64,000 nucleotides of DNA, taken from contig NZ_LT906482.1 of the NCBI RefSeq assembly GCF_900187105.1, positions 1,302,001 to 1,366,000 on the forward strand, read 5' to 3'. The DNA comes from Eikenella corrodens. Lineage in GTDB: Bacteria > Pseudomonadota > Gammaproteobacteria > Burkholderiales > Neisseriaceae. The position numbers and the translations under genes are program-made. The notes under the pieces are model-generated. The model was not told where the DNA came from, did not search any database, and worked only from the letters and a program-made list of their open reading frames with translations. How positions within the stretch are numbered: position 1 is the stretch's first letter; every line of letters starts with the position of its first letter. Below are positions 58,000 to 64,000 of the stretch, in pieces.

Positions 58000-58168
58000 G
58001 GCGATCTCCAAGGCGGGGAAAGATTGAAGCAGATTGTAGCAGCAAAATCAGGTGGCTGGCTTGATATAGGTGGATATGTTTTCAGGTAGCCTGAGTCGGC
58101 GGTTTTGGCAAAACGGGGCAAATCGGGCATGATTCGGTTTGGACGAACTGCAAACAGGAAAAGGGCAG

Positions 58169-59410
58169 ATGGAGATTTATCTGGTGGGCGGCGCGGTGCG
58201 CGATGCCTTGTTGGGGCGGGAAGTGAAAGACCGCGATTGGGTGGTGGTGGGCGCCGATGCGCCGGCCATGCTCGCGGCGGGCTATCAGCCGGTGGGCAAG
58301 GATTTTCCAGTGTTCCTGCATCCCGAAACGCATGAAGAATACGCCCTGGCGCGCACCGAGCGCAAAACCGGGCGCGGCTATGCCGGCTTCACTTTCCACG
58401 CCGAGCCGGACGTTACCCTGGAGCAAGACCTGCAACGGCGCGACCTCACCATCAATGCTATGGCGCAGGATGCGGCCGGGCAGATTATCGACCCCTTCGG
58501 CGGGCAGGCTGATTTGGCCGCGGGCATATTGCGCCACGTTTCCCCCGCCTTCGCCGAAGACCCGGTGCGGATTTTGCGCACCGCGCGGTTTGCCGCCCGC
58601 TACGGTTTTCAGGTAGCCCCCGAAACCCTGCGCCTGATGGCGGATATGGTGCAAAACGGCGAAGCCGATGCGCTGGTGGCCGAGCGCGTGTGGCAGGAGT
58701 TTGCGCGAGGGCTGATGGAGGCGCGGCCGGTGCGCATGATTGAAGTGCTGCGCCAATGCGGCGCGCTCGCCGTGCTGCTGCCCGAAGTGGAAGCCCTGTT
58801 CGGCGTGCCGCAGCGCGCAGACTACCACCCCGAAATCGACTGCGGCATCCACACCCTGCTCACCCTTCAAAGCGCCGCCGATGCCGGCCTGAGCCTGCCC
58901 GAACGCTACGCCGCGCTGCTGCACGATTTAGGCAAAGCCGCCACCGCGCCCGAAATCCTGCCCGCACACCACGGCCACGAGGAAGCCGGCGTACCGCTGG
59001 TGCAGGCGGTTAATCAGCGCTGGAAAGTGCCCAAAGCCTGCGCCGACTTGGCCGTGCAAGTGTGCCGCTGGCACGGGCGGCTGCATAAGGCGGCCGAATT
59101 GCGCCCGCAAACCGCCGCCAAAATTTTGCAGCAAACCGATGCCTACCGCCGCCCCGAACGCTTCTCCGCCATGCTCAACGTATGCCGCGCCGACGCGCAA
59201 GGCCGCCTCGGCTTCGAACACGCCGCCTACCCGCAGCGCGAACACTGGCTCGCCCTGCTCGCCGCCGCGCAACAAACCGACACCGCCGCCATCGCCGCCG
59301 CCCACGCCGAGCAACCGCAACGCATCGCCGAAGCCATCGCCGCCGATAGGTTGGCGCGGATTAAACCCTTGCAGGAGGCGTATCGGCGGGAGCAAGGGAA
59401 GGCTACCTGA
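58169..59410 (+). CDS. cca: CCA tRNA nucleotidyltransferase / multifunctional CCA protein
   Basis: Cca adds or repairs the CCA end of tRNAs. The start MEIYLVGGAVRDALLG (ATG at 58169) has the N-terminal GGAVRD motif in place. The 413-residue protein has catalytic DRDWVVVG (the DxD-equivalent), RRDLTINAMA, EDPVRILRTARFAARY and an HD domain (LLHDLGKA, then HHGHEEAG), so it is the long proteobacterial type with phosphatase/phosphodiesterase activity. The frame ends GKAT-stop, with the TGA from a DUS at 59401-59412. FQVAP codons include another DUS. Confidence 0.97.
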   Translation: MEIYLVGGAVRDALLGREVKDRDWVVVGADAPAMLAAGYQPVGKDFPVFLHPETHEEYALARTERKTGRGYAGFTFHAEPDVTLEQDLQRRDLTINAMAQDAAGQIIDPFGGQADLAAGILRHVSPAFAEDPVRILRTARFAARYGFQVAPETLRLMADMVQNGEADALVAERVWQEFARGLMEARPVRMIEVLRQCGALAVLLPEVEALFGVPQRADYHPEIDCGIHTLLTLQSAADAGLSLPERYAALLHDLGKAATAPEILPAHHGHEEAGVPLVQAVNQRWKVPKACADLAVQVCRWHGRLHKAAELRPQTAAKILQQTDAYRRPERFSAMLNVCRADAQGRLGFEHAAYPQREHWLALLAAAQQTDTAAIAAAHAEQPQRIAEAIAADRLARIKPLQEAYRREQGKAT

Positions 59411-59478
59411 AAAGCGCAGGCATCGGCACAGCGGGAAATACGCGGTCAGACAAACGGGATAAAACGGAAAGGGAAAGT

Positions 59479-60120
59479 ATGTTGAACAAATCAGATGTGA
59501 AAGAATTTTGCGTTCGCTTGGCGGGGGAGTATCCCGGCTGGGAATATAAGGCGAGTGTTTTTAAAAATAAAACGTTGAAACATTCAGAGATTTGGATTGA
59601 TCCGGGTTGGGTGCTGCATCTATCAGCCATGCCATATGTACTTGTTTTTAATAAATCTGTTGCTAAGGTTGTTAGAGAGAGTTTTCAGGGTATACATATG
59701 CCAAAATGGACTACTGGAATGGCTATTCTTAGCCCTGATGCACACAATCATGCCATGATTTATCAGAAATTGGTGCATACTTTACCTGATGCTGAAGCCT
59801 ATATCCGTGATTTTTTCGAACGCGGTTTGGATTTGGTCGAACGTTATTTTAGCAATCCGGATGAAAAAGAATTCTTGACTAACTACCCTATCTATGGCGA
59901 ATTTCCTGAGCCATGTAGTATGTATAGTTACGAAGGGCTGGGTGATTGTATTGCACGGGCAGTTGTATTAGATTTTGAATATGTAGAACATTTTATTAAT
60001 GGTGATTTCCCAACGGTTCGCCCCATTAACGAGGAACGTCGAGATCGCGTAGCCCAGTGGCTGCCCATCTGGAAAGAACGCGCCGCCGAAACCGGCAGCA
60101 TCCTGCCGCCGAAGAAGTGA
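59479..60120 (+). CDS. AT-rich orphan gene of unknown function
   Basis: The 213-residue protein has no signal peptide or obvious membrane segment. It contains YPGWEYKASVFKNKTLKHSEIWIDPGW and EAYIRDFFERGLDLVERYFSNPDEKEFLTNYP, and a basic C-terminal end. I do not recognise the family. Codon use up to about 60000 is visibly richer in A/T than its neighbours, while its last 100 nt resemble the host, which suggests acquisition from elsewhere. It stands alone between cca and a Correia element. An immunity or phage-derived protein cannot be excluded. Confidence 0.7.
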   Translation: MLNKSDVKEFCVRLAGEYPGWEYKASVFKNKTLKHSEIWIDPGWVLHLSAMPYVLVFNKSVAKVVRESFQGIHMPKWTTGMAILSPDAHNHAMIYQKLVHTLPDAEAYIRDFFERGLDLVERYFSNPDEKEFLTNYPIYGEFPEPCSMYSYEGLGDCIARAVVLDFEYVEHFINGDFPTVRPINEERRDRVAQWLPIWKERAAETGSILPPKK

Positions 60121-60160
60121 AACCGGGCTGGAGCGGCGGGATAGGCAATAGCGCCGTAGT

Positions 60161-60264
60161 TATAGGGAATTAACAAAAACCAGTACAGCGTTGGCTCGCC
60201 TTGCCGTACTATCTGTACTGTCTGCGGCTCGCCGCCTTGTCCTGATTTTTGTTAATCCACTATA
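60161..60264. repeat. Correia-like element, classical form
   Basis: The 104-bp element has ends TATAGGGAATTAACAAAAAC and GATTTTTGTTAATCCACTATA, the sequence type best known from Neisseria. The inner arms read GCGTTGGCTCGCCTTGCCG and GTCTGCGGCTCGCCGCCTTGTCC. It is in reverse orientation relative to the one at 42248. Confidence 0.88.
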
Positions 60265-60265
60265 T

Positions 60266-60308
60266 ATTTTCAGGTAGCCTCCGGCTGGAAAGAGGCTACC
60301 TGAAAAAG
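60266..60308 (-). terminator. Inverted DUS pair downstream of lptM
   Basis: TTCAGGTAGCCT (60269-60280) and AGGCTACCTGAA (60293-60304), 22 nt beyond the lptM stop on the minus strand. Confidence 0.65.
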
Positions 60309-60329
60309 TATGGCCGAAGCATTTTGCTG

Positions 60330-60521
60330 TTATTTGTCGGCAGGCAGCGGCTGCGGCTGCACATCGGGCATCGGCGCGATGGGGCTGAATTGCAGGCCGG
60401 TTTGCACGGGGGCGAAGCGGGCGCGGTCGCTTTCTTTGGGCAGGTAGAGGTCGCCTTTATAGCCGCAGGCGCTTAAAAGCAGGGCGGCGGCAAGGGCGGG
60501 GAGCAGGGTTCGCATCATCAT
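60330..60521 (-). CDS. lptM: LptM-like (YifL) lipoprotein
   Basis: The 63-residue lipoprotein (start [28 protein letters not shown]) has lipobox LSAC and the [10 protein letters not shown] signature of YifL/LptM, which helps the LptDE translocon fold in E. coli. The C-terminal half is Pro-rich. In E. coli the gene is also divergent from cyaY, as here, which supports the call. Start chosen to fit the lipoprotein signal. Confidence 0.88.
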   Translation of the reverse strand: MMMRTLLPALAAALLLSACGYKGDLYLPKESDRARFAPVQTGLQFSPIAPMPDVQPQPLPADK

Positions 60522-60600
60522 CAACTCGAAATTGCCTGAAACAGGCGGCTGTGGCAAGATGGCGCATCTTAAACAAAAAAGCCGCCGTGCACAAACCATC

Positions 60601-60921
60601 ATGAACGAAACCGAATTTTTGCGCTATTCCGACCAGTTGTTTGCCCACATCGAAGACCAGCTCGACCAGTGCGGCGCCGATTTCGATTGCGAACACAACG
60701 GCAATGTGCTCACCATCGAGGCCGACAACGGCACGCAGATTATCGTAAACCGCCACACGCCGAACCAAGAGCTGTGGATTGCCGCCAAAAGCGGCGGTTA
60801 CCACTTCGCCCTGCGCGAGGGCGAATGGCGCTCTACCCGCGACGGCAGCGGCTTTTTCGCCATGCTGAACGAAGTGCTGGGCGCGGCGGCGGGCGAAACG
60901 GTAGAGATTGAGCCGCTGTAG
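60601..60921 (+). CDS. cyaY: Frataxin-like iron donor CyaY
   Basis: CyaY binds iron and modulates iron-sulfur cluster assembly. The start [14 protein letters not shown] (ATG at 60601) gives 106 residues. The first helix carries acidic residues ([18 protein letters not shown]) and the beta sheet has [33 protein letters not shown], the frataxin signature. It is divergent from lptM. Confidence 0.95.
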   Translation: MNETEFLRYSDQLFAHIEDQLDQCGADFDCEHNGNVLTIEADNGTQIIVNRHTPNQELWIAAKSGGYHFALREGEWRSTRDGSGFFAMLNEVLGAAAGETVEIEPL

Positions 60922-60956
60922 TTTGGGCCGGATGCCGCAGCTGTTGCGAATAGATG

Positions 60957-61003
60957 AAAGGCTACTTGAAACCATGGCCGTGCCGCGTTTCAGGTAGCCT
61001 TTA
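60957..61003. repeat. Imperfect inverted DUS pair after cyaY
   Basis: AGGCTACTTGAA (60959-60970, one change) and TTCAGGTAGCCT (60989-61000) about 40 nt after the cyaY stop. Another DUS lies at about 61084. Confidence 0.55.
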
Positions 61004-61142
61004 GTTTGTCTGGTTCGTTGCCAAGGGGCTTGCTATTGGATTCTGTTTTTTATTTTGCAGCTGGCCTTGAATGCGTGAAAAGAGGCTACCTGAAAATGGT
61101 GTAGACAAATGATGGATGAAGCATTTGGCTTTAATGGAAATG

Positions 61143-61187
61143 AAAAGGCTACCTGAAAACGGTTTGGATGTTTTCAGGTAGCCTTTG
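61143..61187 (-). terminator. Inverted DUS pair after the RlmK-like gene
   Basis: AGGCTACCTGAA (61146-61157) and TTCAGGTAGCCT (61173-61184), 3 nt from the stop at 61190 on the minus strand. Confidence 0.65.
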
Positions 61188-61189
61188 CT

Positions 61190-62134
61190 TTAGCGGTGTT
61201 TGATTGTCCAGCAGCGGTGGATTTTGCGGTTGCGGAAGTCTTCGGGCACGGATTGGCGGCTGATTTCGGCCACGGCATGGCGTTCGGCCACGGCGGGTTC
61301 GAGCTCGAAGCTGCGTAGGTTGTTGGAGAAATAAAGCGTTCCACCTGGTTCGAGCAGCTGCATGGCTTCGCGGATGAGGCGGGGGTGGTCGCGCTGGATG
61401 TCGAGGATGTCGAGCATCTTTTTGCTGTTGGAAAAGCTGGGCGGGTCCATCACGATGAGGTCGAAGCGTTTGCCTTCGGCGGCGGCGGTTTGCAGGTATT
61501 GGAAGACGTCGGCGCGGATGATGCGGTGCTGCTCGGGGTTGATGCGGTTAAGCTCGAAGTTGCGCCGCGCCCAATCGAGATAGGTGTTGGACAAATCGAC
61601 GGTTTCGCTGCTAACGGCGCCGCCGGTGGCGGCATATACGCTGAAGCTGCCGGTGTAGGAGAAGAGGTTGAGGAAGCGTTTGCCTTGGGCTTCGCTGCCT
61701 ACGAGGGCGCGGGTGTTGCGGTGGTCGAGGAAGAGGCCGGTGTCGAGGTATTTGTCGAGGTTTACCCAGAAGGCGCGGCCGTTTTCGTGCACGATAAAAT
61801 CTTCGCCGCTGCGGCCGGTTTTTTCGTATTGGCTGCTGCCGCGCTGGCGGCTGCGCTGTTTGAGGTGGATGTGTTCGGCGGGAAAGCCGGTGATGAATTG
61901 CACGGCTTCCACCACTTCGGCCAGCCAGGCTTCGTATTCGGCATGCTGCATGATCCAGCCGGTGTCGTATTCCTGCAGGTGGATGTGGTTGCCGTAGATG
62001 TCGATGGCGAAGGGGTATTGCGGGATGTCGCGGTCGTAGAGCCGCCAGGCTTCGATGTTTTGCCGGCGCACCCATTTGATGAGGTGTTTGGCGTTTTTAC
62101 CCAGCCGGTTGGCAAAGGCGGTGATTTCGCTCAT
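61190..62134 (-). CDS. RlmK-like SAM-dependent rRNA methyltransferase
   Basis: The 314-residue protein corresponds to the C-terminal (RlmK) half of E. coli RlmKL, which methylates G2069 of 23S rRNA, though the name is assigned by similarity only. Blocks are FANRLGKNAKHLIKWVRRQNIEAWRLYDRDIPQYPFAID, FLNLFSYTGSFSVYAA (motif I), VDLSNTYLDWARRNFELN and VMDPPSFSNSKKMLDILDIQRDH (motif IV DPP-F). The N-terminal RlmL half (THUMP plus methyltransferase) is missing. RlmI is another possible match. Start MSEITAFANRL. Confidence 0.83.
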   Translation of the reverse strand: MSEITAFANRLGKNAKHLIKWVRRQNIEAWRLYDRDIPQYPFAIDIYGNHIHLQEYDTGWIMQHAEYEAWLAEVVEAVQFITGFPAEHIHLKQRSRQRGSSQYEKTGRSGEDFIVHENGRAFWVNLDKYLDTGLFLDHRNTRALVGSEAQGKRFLNLFSYTGSFSVYAATGGAVSSETVDLSNTYLDWARRNFELNRINPEQHRIIRADVFQYLQTAAAEGKRFDLIVMDPPSFSNSKKMLDILDIQRDHPRLIREAMQLLEPGGTLYFSNNLRSFELEPAVAERHAVAEISRQSVPEDFRNRKIHRCWTIKHR

Positions 62135-62628
62135 GTGAGGCTACCTGAAAAGTGGAAAAGGAATACGGCTATTTTACGGTTAATTGCCCCGTCGCTCCAA
62201 ACGGGCAACTGTGGCTTTCAGGTAGCCTTTTCGGTAGATAGGTGTAAATCCAAAGATTTTGCTTGACCGATTCCAAGCAAACGCCTAAGATGCCGCCTCT
62301 TTTTTGTTCGAAGCCATCGTCTTCAGCCCCCGCAGTTTTACAGCTGCGTCTGTTTGCCGCATTTTGCGTGCAATCCTTCTCTGCTTCGCAGGTTGTCGCC
62401 GATGCCACTCCAAGCGCTTTGCTTGCGACAATCTTTTGCGTAACCTCCAGCGGTTGCCCTCGTTTTCTTTGCTGCATGAGCCCGTTTTGCCGTACTGCCT
62501 GTACCGTTTGCGGCCCGCCCTAGTGTTGAAAGCGAACTGACCCCGCCTCTTTCTGTTAGCGCATCCTTTTGCTTCGCGGCTGCCCGTTTTGTGCGGGCGG
62601 AAAGTATTGTTGTCCTTTTTGGAAACAC
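62135..62628. other. Intergenic region with no confident gene
   Basis: The 494-nt region has DUS copies at about 62137 and 62218. A Correia-like inner arm (CCGTACTGCCTGTACCG) lies near 62490-62508. Small open frames exist but have no ribosome site or domain. It should include the promoter of the helicase gene. Confidence 0.5.
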
Positions 62629-63924
62629 ATGACCATCCAATTCAGCGACCTGCTGCACGATAAAAACTTGCTCGCCGCCCTGCGTTCTGCCGGTTACATC
62701 GAGCCCACCCCCATTCAAGTCCAAGCTCTGCCTGCCGCCATCGATGGCCGCGACATCATGGCTTCGGCGCAAACCGGCTCCGGCAAAACCGCCGCTTTCC
62801 TGCTGCCCAGCCTGCAGCGCATCACCCGCCGCAGCGACAAATCCGGCAAAGGCCCGCGCATCCTCGTGCTCACGCCCACGCGCGAGCTGGCTGCGCAGGT
62901 GGAAAAAAACGCCAAAATCTACGCCCAAAACATGAAATGGCTGCGCACCGTCACCCTGGTGGGCGGCTCGTCTTTCGGTTTTCAAATCAAAGCGCTGGCC
63001 AAGCCGATTGATTTGGTAGTGGCCACGCCCGGCCGCCTGATGGACCACATGCGCAGCGGCCGCATCGATTTCGACCGCCTTGAAGTGCTGGTGCTCGACG
63101 AAGCCGACCGCATGCTGGATATGGGCTTTATCGACGACATCGAAACCATCGTGGCCGCTACGCCCGAAAGCCGCCAAACCCTGCTCTTTTCCGCCACTTG
63201 GGACGGCGCCGTGGGCAAGCTCGCCCGCCGGCTCACTAAAAATCCCGAAGTGATTGAAATCGAGCGCGAAGACAACCAAGGCAAAATCGACGAGCAGCTC
63301 TTTTACTGCGACGACAAAAACCATAAAAACCGCCTGCTCGACCATATTTTGCGCGATGCCAATATCGACCAGTGCATCATCTTCACCAGTACCAAAGCCA
63401 TGAGCGAACAGCTGGCCGACGAACTTTATGAAAAAGGCTTCGCCGCCAACTGCCTGCACGGCGACATGCCGCAAAACTGGCGCAACCGCACGCTGATGGA
63501 TTTGCGCAAAGGGCGCATCAAAGTGCTGGTGGCCACCGATGTGGCCGCGCGCGGCATCGATGTGCCCAGCATCACCCACGTGATCAACTACGACCTGCCC
63601 AAACAGGCCGAAGACTACGTGCACCGCATCGGCCGCACCGGCCGCGCCGGCCGCCACGGCCTTGCCCTTACTTTTGCCGAAGTGAACGAATACGTGGCGG
63701 TGCACAAAATCGAAAAATACCTCGGCCGCAAGCTGCCCGAGTTCACCATCGAAGGCATGGAGCCCACTCGCAAGCGCAGCAAAGCCCCGCGCAAAGCCAA
63801 AGGCGGCGGTTGGAAACAAAAAGGCGGCCGCAAGCCCAACGGTAGCGGCAAACCCTTCGGCCGCCCCGCCGGCAATCCGCGCGGCAAAGCCCGCAAACCA
63901 GCCGCCCAAGGCCGCCGCGCCTGA
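62629..63924 (+). CDS. DEAD-box RNA helicase, RhlE-like
   Basis: The start MTIQFSDLLHDKNLL (ATG at 62629) is in a GGAAACAC context. The 431-residue protein has the Q motif (EPTPIQVQAL), Walker A AQTGSGKT, PTRELA, DEAD (VLDEADRMLD), SAT, and HRIGRTGRAGR. A basic, Gly-rich tail follows (from about residue 375: KRSKAPRKAKGGGWKQKGGRK...), typical of RhlE/SrmB-type helicases that act on rRNA. Length and motifs are complete. Confidence 0.93.
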   Translation: MTIQFSDLLHDKNLLAALRSAGYIEPTPIQVQALPAAIDGRDIMASAQTGSGKTAAFLLPSLQRITRRSDKSGKGPRILVLTPTRELAAQVEKNAKIYAQNMKWLRTVTLVGGSSFGFQIKALAKPIDLVVATPGRLMDHMRSGRIDFDRLEVLVLDEADRMLDMGFIDDIETIVAATPESRQTLLFSATWDGAVGKLARRLTKNPEVIEIEREDNQGKIDEQLFYCDDKNHKNRLLDHILRDANIDQCIIFTSTKAMSEQLADELYEKGFAANCLHGDMPQNWRNRTLMDLRKGRIKVLVATDVAARGIDVPSITHVINYDLPKQAEDYVHRIGRTGRAGRHGLALTFAEVNEYVAVHKIEKYLGRKLPEFTIEGMEPTRKRSKAPRKAKGGGWKQKGGRKPNGSGKPFGRPAGNPRGKARKPAAQGRRA

Positions 63925-63936
63925 TATGGTTGAACC

Positions 63937-63976
63937 ATTTTTCCCCTGTTGGGCGAAGCGACACAGCAGGGGAAAA
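63937..63976 (+). terminator. Hairpin after the helicase gene
   Basis: TTTTCCCCTG (63939-63948) and CAGGGGAAAA (63967-63976) pair around an 18-nt loop. No long T-run follows, so it may be a weak or bidirectional terminator. Confidence 0.5.
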
Positions 63977-64000
63977 TAAGTGTTTGAGCTATGGCCGGTT

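Noticed and set aside
4499-61187. CRISPR array or transposon ends made of AGGCTACCTGAA repeats
   Set aside because: The 12-mers are dispersed, occur in both orientations and at gene ends, and lack regular spacers, which fits uptake sequences instead.
62263-62523. 86-residue plus-strand frame before the helicase gene
   Set aside because: No ribosome site, a composition unlike a protein, and overlap with DUS and Correia-like pieces.
62338-63909. 523-residue open frame on the minus strand
   Set aside because: It is antisense to the complete DEAD-box helicase gene, has an Ala/Gly/Val-rich pseudo-protein composition typical of reverse frames in GC-rich genes, and lacks any domain.

Overview
The window comes from the chromosome of a Neisseriaceae species, most likely an Eikenella. 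The 12-mer AGGCTACCTGAA, described as the Eikenella dialect of the DNA uptake sequence (DUS), occurs dozens of times between and inside genes, often as inverted pairs that form terminators. Gene content fits a nitrate-reducing betaproteobacterium: narGHJI, Zur with a zinc-linked GTPase, hldD, slyX, lptM/cyaY and Correia-like elements. The assignment to Eikenella is an inference from the DUS dialect.

Layout. 1-2 kb: the end of an IS5-family transposase, a probably truncated membrane protein and an intact IS1595-family element. 2-6.5 kb: ribF, a methyltransferase, four adjacent genes for small exported proteins sharing a four-cysteine domain (five domain copies), and a molybdate-binding (Mop) protein. 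6.8-14.6 kb: narG, a cupin gene, narHJI, then a short hemerythrin protein. 14.8-20.5 kb: priA, a macrodomain protein, infC-rpmI-rplT and the tmRNA gene ssrA. 20.5-24.7 kb: a foreign island at the 3' end of ssrA, with a transposase remnant, an HrgA-like protein, a CD-NTase (SMODS), a SLATT membrane protein and a decayed hsdR. It is closed by a 37-nt degenerate copy of the ssrA 3' end followed by a terminator. 24.9-29 kb: housekeeping genes. 29.4-37 kb: an oxidoreductase, a split osmoprotectant-type ABC transporter and ubiD; within it, 30.5-35.1 kb carries a Kingella-type DUS (AAGCAGCCTGCA), suggesting import from a relative. 37-64 kb: core genes (pth, zapE, metZ, zur, a two-component system, hldD, hslO, pyrD, gloB, cca, cyaY, an rRNA-methyltransferase-like gene and a DEAD-box helicase) plus a chimeric IS1595 element at 53.9-54.7 kb.

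How genes work together. NarGHI is a membrane nitrate reductase matured by NarJ; the divergent Mop protein may buffer molybdate for its cofactor, and the hemerythrin protein may protect or repair iron centres during nitrosative stress. ydfG-zur-cobW forms a compact zinc-linked operon. The response regulator and kinase at 49.6-51.7 kb form an operon.

The best candidates for something new are the ssrA-linked SLATT/CD-NTase/HrgA defence cassette and the tandem exported four-cysteine family. No CRISPR array, rRNA or ordinary tRNA gene was seen.
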